From Acidimicrobiaceae bacterium (GTDB lineage: Bacteria > Actinomycetota > Acidimicrobiia > Acidimicrobiales > Aldehydirespiratoraceae), in the NCBI GenBank assembly GCA_009842325.1, contig VYFQ01000003.1, forward strand, positions 1 to 64,000: a DNA stretch of 64,000 nt, in the 5' to 3' direction. Below the pieces are notes generated by a model. It was not told the DNA's origin, did not search any database, and saw only the letters and a program-made list of their open reading frames with translations. This document shows, piece after piece, positions 7,544 to 15,145 of the stretch; within the stretch, counting starts at the first letter, position 1, and each line of letters opens with the position of its first letter. Made by a program: the position numbers and the translations under genes.

Positions 7544-8755
7544 ATGGGCGGGCCAGACAGCGACGCGACCGAGCGGTACACGATCATCTCGGCGGACTGC
7601 CATGCCGGAGGCAACATGGCCGCCTACGAGGAGTATCTCGACCCGGCCTGGCGGGGCGAGTTCAAGGAGTGGAGGGGCGCCTACCGCAACCCGTACCGCG
7701 ACCTCCAGGACGACGGCCGGTCCCGCAACTGGGACGACGACCGGCGCGTCTCGGAGCAGTACGCCGACGGGATCGTGGCTGAGATCACGTTCCCCAACAC
7801 GGTCCCGCCCTTCTACCCGACCGGTTCCCTGATCGCCCGTCCCCCGTCCGATCGAGCCGACTATGAGCGCCGCTTCGCCGGGATCACCGCCCACAACCGC
7901 TGGCTGCGGGACTGGTGCGGCCGGTACCCCGATCAGCGCTGCGGCCTGCCCCAGATCTTCGCCGACGATCTCGATGACGCGGTGGCCACCCTTGAGTGGG
8001 CCGCGGCCGAGGGGTTCCGCAGCTTCCTGCTTCCCCACGTCCCGCCCGACAGCGACCTCCCGGGCTACTGGGACCCGCGCTGGGACCGGCTGTGGGCCGC
8101 GGCCTCCGACCTCGACCTGATCATGACCCAGCACGGCGGCAACGGCGGGCCCGACTACGGCAAGGCGCCGGCGGCCGGTGTGATCTTCCTGATGGAGGTG
8201 CCGTTCTACTCGCACCGCAACCTGGCCCACCTGATCATGTCGGGCGTGTTCGAGCGGTTCCCGAAGCTGCGCTACGTGATGACCGAGCAGGGGGTGGCCT
8301 GGCTGGTCGAGGAGCTGCGCCGCATGGACGGCTACCACCGCCAGATGCGTCACGGCCGCGTCGGGGAGCTCGGCTTCGCGGCCGACATCGTGTTGCCGTT
8401 GAAGCCGTCTGAGTACTTCGATCGCAACGTGTGGATCGGGGCCAGTTTCCCGTCGCCGGGCGAGGCGGCCGCCATCCGCAAGGTGGGGGTGCACAAGGTG
8501 ATGTGGGGCAGCGACTACCCCCACCACGAGGGCACCTACCCGTACTCGCTGGAGAGCCTCCAGCGGGCCTTCAGTGATTGGAGCGAGGCCGACATGAGGG
8601 TCATATTGGGCTCCAATGCGGCCGATCTCTACGGTTTCGACCTCGACCGGTTGGCTCCGCTGGCAGCGGCGCACGGCCCCAGCGTGGAGCAGGTCGCCAC
8701 CCCGCTGACGGAGATACCGGCCAAGGCCACCAGCCCCGCCTTCTTCAAGCCGTGA
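7544..8755 (+). CDS. amidohydrolase family (TIM-barrel metal-dependent hydrolase)
   Basis: This 403-residue protein is related to the amidohydrolase-2 / ACMSD group, which includes zinc-dependent decarboxylases and hydrolases. Visible features are ISADCHAGG at the N-terminus (in place of the usual D-x-H), H in LIMTQHGGNGGP, YSHRNLAHLIMSGVFERFPKL, and MWGSDYPHHEGTYP near the C-terminus with the metal Asp. I chose the ATG at 7544 because it has an AGGAG box (about 7529-7534); the frame is open 26 codons earlier. Its stop overlaps the GTG of the sulfatase by 4 bp, indicating translational coupling. Together they may process a sulfated or carboxylated aromatic compound; that pairing is inference. 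Confidence 0.88.
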   Translation: MGGPDSDATERYTIISADCHAGGNMAAYEEYLDPAWRGEFKEWRGAYRNPYRDLQDDGRSRNWDDDRRVSEQYADGIVAEITFPNTVPPFYPTGSLIARPPSDRADYERRFAGITAHNRWLRDWCGRYPDQRCGLPQIFADDLDDAVATLEWAAAEGFRSFLLPHVPPDSDLPGYWDPRWDRLWAAASDLDLIMTQHGGNGGPDYGKAPAAGVIFLMEVPFYSHRNLAHLIMSGVFERFPKLRYVMTEQGVAWLVEELRRMDGYHRQMRHGRVGELGFAADIVLPLKPSEYFDRNVWIGASFPSPGEAAAIRKVGVHKVMWGSDYPHHEGTYPYSLESLQRAFSDWSEADMRVILGSNAADLYGFDLDRLAPLAAAHGPSVEQVATPLTEIPAKATSPAFFKP

Positions 8756-11115
8756 CGGGCACGTCCTCCGGGGCCGAGAGCCCCGGCGCAGTAGATCCGA
8801 CCGCGCCCTACGCGGGCTTCGAGGGCACCGTCGGCAAGATCTTCTCGACTTCCGAGCCCCACTGGCCTGAGCCGGTGATCCCGCCGTCCGGGGCGCCGAA
8901 CGTGATCGTGATGATGGCCGACGACCTCGGCTACTCCGATCTGGGTTGCTACGGATCCGAGATCGACACCCCGGAACTGGACCGGCTCGCGGCGGAAGGG
9001 CTCCGCTACACCGACTTCCACGTCAACCCCATGTGCTCACCGACGCGGGCGTCGCTGCTGACCGGGCTCAACTCCCACATGGCCGGCATGGCCCAGGTGG
9101 CCCACAGCGATCCCGGATTTCCGGGTTACAGCCACGAGCTGCGGGACAACGCGGTGACCATCTCCGAGACGTTCCGCGACGCGGGTTGGGCGACGTTCAT
9201 GCTCGGCAAGTGGCATCTCACCAAGGAGGCCCACCTCAGCGACGGTGCTCCCAAGGCCAGTTGGCCCCTGCAGCGGGGCTTCGACCGCTACTACGGCATC
9301 CTCGAGGCCTTCACCAACTTCCATCATCCCCACCGCCTCTTCGCGGACAACCATCACATCGATGTCGAGCGCTATCCCGACGGCTACTACTTCACCGACG
9401 ACCTGACCGACCAGGCGATCCGGATGGTGGACGAGCTGCGGATCTCGCACCCGAGAAGGCCGTTCTTCATGTACTTCGCCCACGGCGCGGTCCATGCCCC
9501 GCTGCAGGCCCCCGCCGCCGACATCGAACGGTTCAGGGGCCGCTACGCGGCCGGCTGGGACGCGCTGAGGGAGGAGCGGTTCGAGCGCCAGCAGGAACTG
9601 GGCGTGGTGCCGCCCGGCGCGGTGCTGCCGCCTCGCAACACCGAGGAGCTCCACGAGGTCGGCCCCTGGGACGATCTCGACGACCGGTCCAAAGAGCTGT
9701 TCGCCCGGTACATGGAGGTGTACGCGGGGATGGTGCACAACGTCGACCGCAACTTCGGCCGCCTGCGCCGCCACCTAGAGGCCATCGGGGAGTGGGACAA
9801 CAGCATCGTGCTGTTCACCAGCGACAACGGTGGCTCCCGGGAGGGCCAGTACACCGGCACATCGTCCTACTTCAGGACTCTGCTCTCTCAGGTGCGCGAC
9901 ACCGATCTGGAGGTGGTCGACACCGACTACGCCCGCCTCGACCTGCTGGGAGGGCCCCGAACCCTGGCCCACTACCCGATGGGCTGGGCCATGGTGTCGT
10001 GCACGCCGTTCCGGCTCTACAAGATCAACACCCATCGGGGCGGCCACAGCGTGCCGTTCATCCTCCACTGGCCGGCCCGGTTCTCCGGCGCCGGCGGCGT
10101 GGCGGCCGGCGGGGTTCGGACCCAGTACCAGCACGTGACGGACGTGTTCCCGACCCTGGCCGAACTGTGCGGGGTGGAGGTGCCGGCGTCGCGTCATGGT
10201 GTGCCCGCGCCGGATCCGGCCGGGGCCAGCTTCGCCCCCACGATCACCGATGCGGCCGCTCCGTCCACCCATCCGGAGCAGTACTACGAGAACTTCGGGC
10301 ACCGAGGCTTCTACCGCGACGGCTGGTCGGTGGTGACCTGCCACCGGCCCCGACGGCCCTTCAGCCAGGATCGGTGGGAGCTGCACAACCTGACGGAGGA
10401 CCCGACCGAGATCCGCGACCTGGCCGCGGAGTATCCGGACAGGCTGGACGATATGCAACAGGCCTGGGACCGGGCCGCATGGGCCAACCAGGTGTATCCC
10501 CTGGACGAGGGCAACCAACTGGTGAGGATCCTGCGCCCGCCGTGGTACGACGAGCTGGCTGCCGAGACAACGCTCAGGCCGGGAACACCCACGCTGGAAC
10601 GCTGGCGCTCCCAGCAGCTGATCTTCCAGAAGAGCTTCGACATCGATGTTGCCCTTAGTTGGCGGCCTGGCGACGCCGGTGTGCTGGTCGCCCACGGCGA
10701 CCAGGGCGGTGGCTACATGCTGTACGTGGAGGACGACCGTCTCCTCCTGGCCCACAACGCCTACGGCGACATGACCGTGCTCGACTGCGGGCCGCTGACC
10801 GACGGCGCCTCAAGCGTGCATCTGGCCATGGAGAATCCCGGCAATCTGGTGTGGAACGCCTCGGTCAGCGTGGACGGTCAGCCGGTGGGAGAGTCACCGG
10901 GACTGGTGTCGCTGATGGCCATGGCGCCCTTCGAGGGAATCGACGTCGGCGTCGACCGCCGCTCGCCGGTCAGCTGGGACGTCTACGAGCGCCACGGCCC
11001 GTTCCCGTATTCCGGCCGGCTTGAGGCGGTGACCTACCGGCCCGGCGAATTGTCCCCCGACGCGGGATCCCTCTGGCTCGACTACATCAAGGCCAACGGA
11101 ACCCGCTACGAATAG
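8752..11115 (+). CDS. sulfatase (arylsulfatase family, type I)
   Basis: The 787-residue enzyme starts at a GTG overlapping the amidohydrolase stop (GTGA). The alkaline-phosphatase-fold sulfatase signature is clear: MMADDLGYSDLGCYG (D57, D58 metal ligands), then C95-S-P-T-R99 followed by ASLLTG, the motif in which the Cys is converted to formylglycine by a generating enzyme that is not in this window. LGKWHL and FTSDNGG further on are the usual K/H and D/N metal and catalytic residues. It is longer than typical 500-600-residue arylsulfatases; roughly 190 extra C-terminal residues form a beta-rich region with no motif I recognise. There is no signal peptide, so it is probably cytosolic. Such sulfatases cleave sulfate esters of polysaccharides, steroids or aromatics. 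The 3' end overlaps the convergent methyltransferase gene by 10 bp. Confidence 0.93.
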   Translation: MTGTSSGAESPGAVDPTAPYAGFEGTVGKIFSTSEPHWPEPVIPPSGAPNVIVMMADDLGYSDLGCYGSEIDTPELDRLAAEGLRYTDFHVNPMCSPTRASLLTGLNSHMAGMAQVAHSDPGFPGYSHELRDNAVTISETFRDAGWATFMLGKWHLTKEAHLSDGAPKASWPLQRGFDRYYGILEAFTNFHHPHRLFADNHHIDVERYPDGYYFTDDLTDQAIRMVDELRISHPRRPFFMYFAHGAVHAPLQAPAADIERFRGRYAAGWDALREERFERQQELGVVPPGAVLPPRNTEELHEVGPWDDLDDRSKELFARYMEVYAGMVHNVDRNFGRLRRHLEAIGEWDNSIVLFTSDNGGSREGQYTGTSSYFRTLLSQVRDTDLEVVDTDYARLDLLGGPRTLAHYPMGWAMVSCTPFRLYKINTHRGGHSVPFILHWPARFSGAGGVAAGGVRTQYQHVTDVFPTLAELCGVEVPASRHGVPAPDPAGASFAPTITDAAAPSTHPEQYYENFGHRGFYRDGWSVVTCHRPRRPFSQDRWELHNLTEDPTEIRDLAAEYPDRLDDMQQAWDRAAWANQVYPLDEGNQLVRILRPPWYDELAAETTLRPGTPTLERWRSQQLIFQKSFDIDVALSWRPGDAGVLVAHGDQGGGYMLYVEDDRLLLAHNAYGDMTVLDCGPLTDGASSVHLAMENPGNLVWNASVSVDGQPVGESPGLVSLMAMAPFEGIDVGVDRRSPVSWDVYERHGPFPYSGRLEAVTYRPGELSPDAGSLWLDYIKANGTRYE

Positions 11116-11693
11116 GAACCATTGACGTCCAAGCCCCACGAGTGCCATCCGCGCACACGGGAGCGGGCGAACAGCTCGATCTTGGACATGGCGGGGAACA
11201 TCGCCTCGATCCGGTGGCGCACCTCGTCAGGCTTGCGGCTGTGCTCGCGCCGAGGTTCGCGCACCAGCTGGCGCACATTGCGGGCGCCGCGGGGCCAGGG
11301 GATCTTGCCGTGCTTGAAGACAAGGCACAGCTCGCACTGCGACATCGTGTAGAAGCCCGGATTGACCTTGCACTTGTCCCACACGAACGCCACCGTCGCC
11401 CAGTTGAAGCCCCATGACGTGCCCAGGTCGATGGCTTGGTCCAGATGCGGGCTGGTGGCCCACAAGAACAGCAGTGAGTTGTCCGACGCTACATCCAGCA
11501 CAGGCAGCTGGCGCAGGGCTTGCAGCGGGACGGTCGGGTAGTGGCGTACTGCGCCGCCGCTGTCGCCGTTACCCGTGCCGGCGTGTTGCATCTGGCCCTT
11601 GTAGTCCCAGGGCGGGTCGGCGTAGATGATGTCGAATCGGCGCTCCGGCAACGGAGGGAACAACGTGAGTGGGTCTGGTTCGGTAACCGTCAT
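11106..11693 (-). CDS. MT-A70 family adenine N6 methyltransferase
   Basis: This 195-residue protein carries the MT-A70 catalytic motif DPPW (26-29, in DIIYADPPWDY) and downstream SLLFLWATSPHLDQAIDL and FAR...RGWHSWG, which are typical of phage- and prophage-associated DNA adenine methyltransferases of this family. It probably methylates DNA adenine. No restriction gene is adjacent, so it is an orphan methyltransferase. It converges on and overlaps the sulfatase tail and is divergent from an acyl-CoA dehydrogenase, a metabolic context unlike its usual phage or mobile setting, which suggests acquisition by transfer. RNA as substrate is less likely in bacteria. Confidence 0.87.
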   Translation of the reverse strand: MTVTEPDPLTLFPPLPERRFDIIYADPPWDYKGQMQHAGTGNGDSGGAVRHYPTVPLQALRQLPVLDVASDNSLLFLWATSPHLDQAIDLGTSWGFNWATVAFVWDKCKVNPGFYTMSQCELCLVFKHGKIPWPRGARNVRQLVREPRREHSRKPDEVRHRIEAMFPAMSKIELFARSRVRGWHSWGLDVNGSYS

Positions 11694-11790
11694 CGCTCTG
11701 GGGATCGGTCGGTGCTCCCAACGGTAGTTGCCGCCGCTCTGGCGGTGGAAGATGCCGATAGCGTTCGGTCAGGACTGTTTGGGATGGGCG

Positions 11791-12993
11791 ATGCACATCG
11801 GTTACACGGCTGAGCAGGAGGCGCTGAGGGGCGAACTGCGGGTCTACTACGCCGATCTGCTCACCGACGACGTGAGGGCCGCCCTGGGCGCGGAGGACGG
11901 CACCGGGCCGGTGCACCGCCGGATCGTCCGCCAGATGGGAACCGACGGCTGGCTGGCCGTCGGCTGGCCAGAAGAGTACGGCGGCCGGGGCATGTCGGCG
12001 GTGGAGCAGTTCATCGTGTTCGACGAGTCGGTGGCGCTGGGCGCGCCCATCCCGATGCTGACCATCAACACCGTCGGCCCGACCATCATGCAGTACGGCA
12101 CCGACGAGCAGAAGGACTTCTTCCTGCCCCGCATCGCCGGCGGCGAGCTCACCTTCTGCATCGGCTACTCCGAGCCCGACGCCGGAACGGACCTGGCCTC
12201 GCTCACCACCCGGGCGGTGCGCGACGGCGAGACCTACGTGATCAACGGCCAGAAGACGTGGACGTCGCTGGCCAAGGACGCCGACTACATCTGGCTGGCG
12301 GCCCGAACCGACCCCGACGTGCCCAAGCACAAGGGCATCTCGCTGTTCTGCATCCCCATGGACACGCCCGGCATCAGCATCGAGCCCCTCGACCTGCTGT
12401 CGAGCCACAACATTAACCACACCTTCTTCGACGACTGCCGGGTGCCGGCGTCCACCCTCATCGGTGAGGAGAACCGGGGCTGGGGACTGATCACCAGCCA
12501 GCTCAACCGGGAGCGGGTCACGATCTGCTCGTCGGGCATGGTCACCAAGCGCTTCGAGGAGTGCGTGGAGTGGGCCAAGTCGGCCAAGCGGGCCGACGGG
12601 TCGTACGTGATCGACGAGCCTTGGGTGCAGCGCAACCTGGCCGAGGTGGCCGCCCGGCTCGAATTCCTTCGCCTGGCCAACTGGAAGGTGGCCTGGACGG
12701 TGGCCAACAAGATCGACGGGGCCGAGCCCGACATGGCCACCATCGCCGGGTTCGTGGCCGACTCCTCGGCGGTGAAGGTGTCGGGCACCGAGTTCTACGT
12801 CGACGCCTACCGCAGGCTGATGCAGGTCTACGGCCAGCGGGCCTACGTCGTCGAGGGCTCGCCCGGGTACCTGTCCCGCCTGGAGATGATGTACCGCTCG
12901 ACGGTGATCCTCACCTTTGGCGGCGGCACCAACGAGATGCAGCGCGACCTGATCTCGCAGTTCGGCCTGGGCTACCCCCGAGCCTCCCGCTAA
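11791..12993 (+). CDS. acyl-CoA dehydrogenase (large, canonical member of a pair)
   Basis: This 400-residue FAD enzyme has the three ACAD regions: an alpha N-domain, the beta segment with CIGYSEPDAGTDLASLTTRA and GQKTWTS, and a C-terminal helical part ending FGGGTNEMQRDLISQFGLG. It oxidises an acyl-CoA to the enoyl-CoA. The ATG at 11791 (MHIGYTAEQEALR) matches family N-termini better than the longer frame. A second, more divergent ACAD follows at 13058. Adjacent unequal ACAD pairs in actinobacteria often form heterotetramers that act on bulky substrates such as steroid side chains (the mycobacterial FadE26/27 and FadE28/29 pairs), and that is a reasonable hypothesis here. Confidence 0.93.
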   Translation: MHIGYTAEQEALRGELRVYYADLLTDDVRAALGAEDGTGPVHRRIVRQMGTDGWLAVGWPEEYGGRGMSAVEQFIVFDESVALGAPIPMLTINTVGPTIMQYGTDEQKDFFLPRIAGGELTFCIGYSEPDAGTDLASLTTRAVRDGETYVINGQKTWTSLAKDADYIWLAARTDPDVPKHKGISLFCIPMDTPGISIEPLDLLSSHNINHTFFDDCRVPASTLIGEENRGWGLITSQLNRERVTICSSGMVTKRFEECVEWAKSAKRADGSYVIDEPWVQRNLAEVAARLEFLRLANWKVAWTVANKIDGAEPDMATIAGFVADSSAVKVSGTEFYVDAYRRLMQVYGQRAYVVEGSPGYLSRLEMMYRSTVILTFGGGTNEMQRDLISQFGLGYPRASR

Positions 12994-13000
12994 TGAACCG

Positions 13001-13047
13001 TTTTGTGAGCAGATATGCCGCTCTGGGCGGCTTGGTTGCTCACAGAA
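13001..13047 (+). terminator. hairpin between the paired acyl-CoA dehydrogenases
   Basis: TGTGAGCA (13004-13011) pairs with TGCTCACA (13037-13044), and GCCGC/GCGGC inside the loop can extend the structure. It lies between two same-strand ACAD genes, so it could attenuate transcription of the second gene rather than end the operon. There is no T-tract. Confidence 0.4.
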
Positions 13048-13057
13048 CGCGTGGGGG

Positions 13058-14182
13058 ATGACGGTGGACTTCGAGCTGGGCGAGGAAGAGCAGGCCGTCC
13101 GGGATCTGACCGCGCAGGTGCTCGACGACATGTCGTCGCATGAGCGTCTCAAGGCACTGGCCGCCGAGGGCGACCATGTGGACCGCAAGGCCTGGGCCGC
13201 GCTGGCCGCCACCGGAGTGGTCGGCGCGTCGATCCCCGAGGCCCACGGCGGGCTCGGCCTCGGCTTCCTGGCCACGGCGGTGGCGTTGGAGGAGGTCGGC
13301 CGGCGGGCGTCCCCGGTGCCGCTGCTGACCACCGCGGTCATGGGGGGCATGCCGATCGCTGCCTTCGGCACCGAGGATCAGAAGGCCGGGTGGCTGCCGG
13401 GAATCGCCGATGGCTCTGTATTGGCCTGCGCCGCGCTGGCCGAGGACGGGGCCGCTCCCGTCGAACCGACGACGGCGGCCCGTTCGGACAACGGCGGCTT
13501 CGTCCTCGACGGCACCAAGGTGCTGGTCGCGGGCGGCCTGGACGCCGACGTTTCGCTGGTGCCCGCCCGTCTCGACGACGGGGGAGTGGGCGTGTTCATC
13601 GTGCCGACCGGCGCCGAAGGCTTGGAGCGCGTCCCGGTAGGGGTGACGACAGGCCGTCCCGAGGCCCGATGCGAGCTGTCGGGCGTGTGGGTGGATGCCG
13701 GCGCTCAGCTTGGCGCGGGCGCGGCCGATGGCACCGAGATCGTGAGGTTCATCGAGCGGCACGCCAATGTCGGGCTGTGCATGACGATGTCCGGCGCGGC
13801 CCGGGCCGCCATCGAGTTGGCCGCCGACTACACCAAGCAGCGCCACCAGTTCGACCGCCCGATCGCCACCTTCCAAGCGGTGAGCCAGCGGGCGGGCGAC
13901 TCCTACATCGACGCCGAGGCCATCTGGCTGACCGCCTACCAGGCCGCGTGGCGCCTGTCGGCCGGCCTGCCCGCCGACCGCGAGATCGCCATAGCCAAGT
14001 ACTGGGCCTCAGAGGGCAGCTTCCGGGTGGTGCACGCCGCGGTCCACGTCCACGGCGGCGTCGGAGTTGACCGCGACTATCCCCTGCACCGCCACTTCCT
14101 GGCCGCCCGCCACATGGAGCTCACTCTCGGCCACGCCGAGGAGCAGCTAGCCGACCTGGGACGCCTTATCGCCGCCCCATAG
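13058..14182 (+). CDS. acyl-CoA dehydrogenase (small, divergent member of a pair)
   Basis: The 374-residue protein has the ACAD fold with a degenerate middle region: where canonical members read ExxAGSD, this one reads LAEDGAAPVEPTT. The C-terminal part (YTKQRHQFDRPIATFQAVSQRAGD, then VHVHGGVGVDRDYPLHRHF) is well kept. Such short, diverged partners are typical of the non-FAD or half-site subunit in alpha2-beta2 ACADs. It begins at an ATG 65 bp after the preceding ACAD, with a GGGGG stretch as a weak binding site. Substrate unknown. Confidence 0.9.
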   Translation: MTVDFELGEEEQAVRDLTAQVLDDMSSHERLKALAAEGDHVDRKAWAALAATGVVGASIPEAHGGLGLGFLATAVALEEVGRRASPVPLLTTAVMGGMPIAAFGTEDQKAGWLPGIADGSVLACAALAEDGAAPVEPTTAARSDNGGFVLDGTKVLVAGGLDADVSLVPARLDDGGVGVFIVPTGAEGLERVPVGVTTGRPEARCELSGVWVDAGAQLGAGAADGTEIVRFIERHANVGLCMTMSGAARAAIELAADYTKQRHQFDRPIATFQAVSQRAGDSYIDAEAIWLTAYQAAWRLSAGLPADREIAIAKYWASEGSFRVVHAAVHVHGGVGVDRDYPLHRHFLAARHMELTLGHAEEQLADLGRLIAAP

Positions 14183-14192
14183 AGGTCGGGCG

Positions 14193-15071
14193 TCAGTCTT
14201 CCAAGCGCGATCGGGCGAGGAGGGCCGCTCCCAGCAGGCCGGAGTCGTTGCCCAGAGCGGGGGCGGTCACGAATGCGTCGTCGCCGGTGCCGTAGTCGGC
14301 ATAGCCGCCGAGTTCCGTGCGGGTCGCGGCCCGGATCATCTCAGCCAGGCCCGGGCGGGCGCCGACGCCGCCCCCGAACACGACCCGGTCCGGGGCGAAC
14401 GAGTAGGTGAGCACCCGCACGAGTTGGGCCAGATACGAGGCCTCCAACTGCCAGATGTCGTCGCGACCGCCGGCGTCGGCCGGGTCGATGCCCCAACGCT
14501 CGGCGATGGCCGGTCCGCAGGCCATGCCCTCCAAGCAGTCGCCATGGAACGGGCAGCGGCCCGGATAGTCGTCGCCCGCCACACGGCGAACCGGGATGTG
14601 CCCCAGCTCGCTGTGGTGACGCCCGCGCCACGGTGTTCCGTCGACCACAACCGCGGCGCCGATCCCGGTGCCCACGGTCACGTAAGCGAGCCGCCGCGGC
14701 CGGGGCTCGGGCCCTAGGGCTTGCTCGGCCACCGCGGCCGCCTCCACGTCGGTCTGGATGCCGGCCGGCACGCTCAGCGCCTCAGACAGCCGGCTCAGGA
14801 TTGGGGCTCCCGACCACCCCGGCTTAGGCGTGTCCCTGATCGACCCGTAGCCGGGCGAGTCAGGATCAAGATCGACCGGGCCAAACGAGGCGATTCCCAG
14901 CGCGGCCACCGGCTCGGACCGTCCGAAGAACTCCACAACGGTTGCCAGCGTGATGTCCGGGTCCGTCGTCGGCAAGGAGCAGGAGTCGACGATCGTCAAG
15001 TCCGAGGACACCACCGCGCATCGGAACTTCGTCCCGCCGGCCTCCACCGCCCCCACCAGCGTGCCCGTCAT
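14193..15071 (-). CDS. ROK family sugar kinase, fructokinase-like
   Basis: The 292-residue enzyme (start at MTGTLVGAVEAGGTKF) contains the N-terminal phosphate-binding GAVEAGGTKF, the ATP motif VTVGTGIGAAVVVDG, and the ROK zinc site GHIPVRR...CPFHGDCLEGMACGPA with H and three Cys/His ligands. The layout EAGGTKF plus the GHIPVRR zinc motif is typical of the fructokinase (YdhR/GmuE-like) branch, so fructose or mannose phosphorylation is likely; glucokinase activity is possible. The upstream 18 in-frame codons lack family similarity. It is convergent with the ACAD pair. Confidence 0.88.
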   Translation of the reverse strand: MTGTLVGAVEAGGTKFRCAVVSSDLTIVDSCSLPTTDPDITLATVVEFFGRSEPVAALGIASFGPVDLDPDSPGYGSIRDTPKPGWSGAPILSRLSEALSVPAGIQTDVEAAAVAEQALGPEPRPRRLAYVTVGTGIGAAVVVDGTPWRGRHHSELGHIPVRRVAGDDYPGRCPFHGDCLEGMACGPAIAERWGIDPADAGGRDDIWQLEASYLAQLVRVLTYSFAPDRVVFGGGVGARPGLAEMIRAATRTELGGYADYGTGDDAFVTAPALGNDSGLLGAALLARSRLED

Positions 15072-15145
15072 CGCAACCGCCCTCCGAGTGTTCCTTTGAG
15101 TGCCTGCATTGTTACTCGGAGTCACCCGCTGAGCGACGCTTCAAG

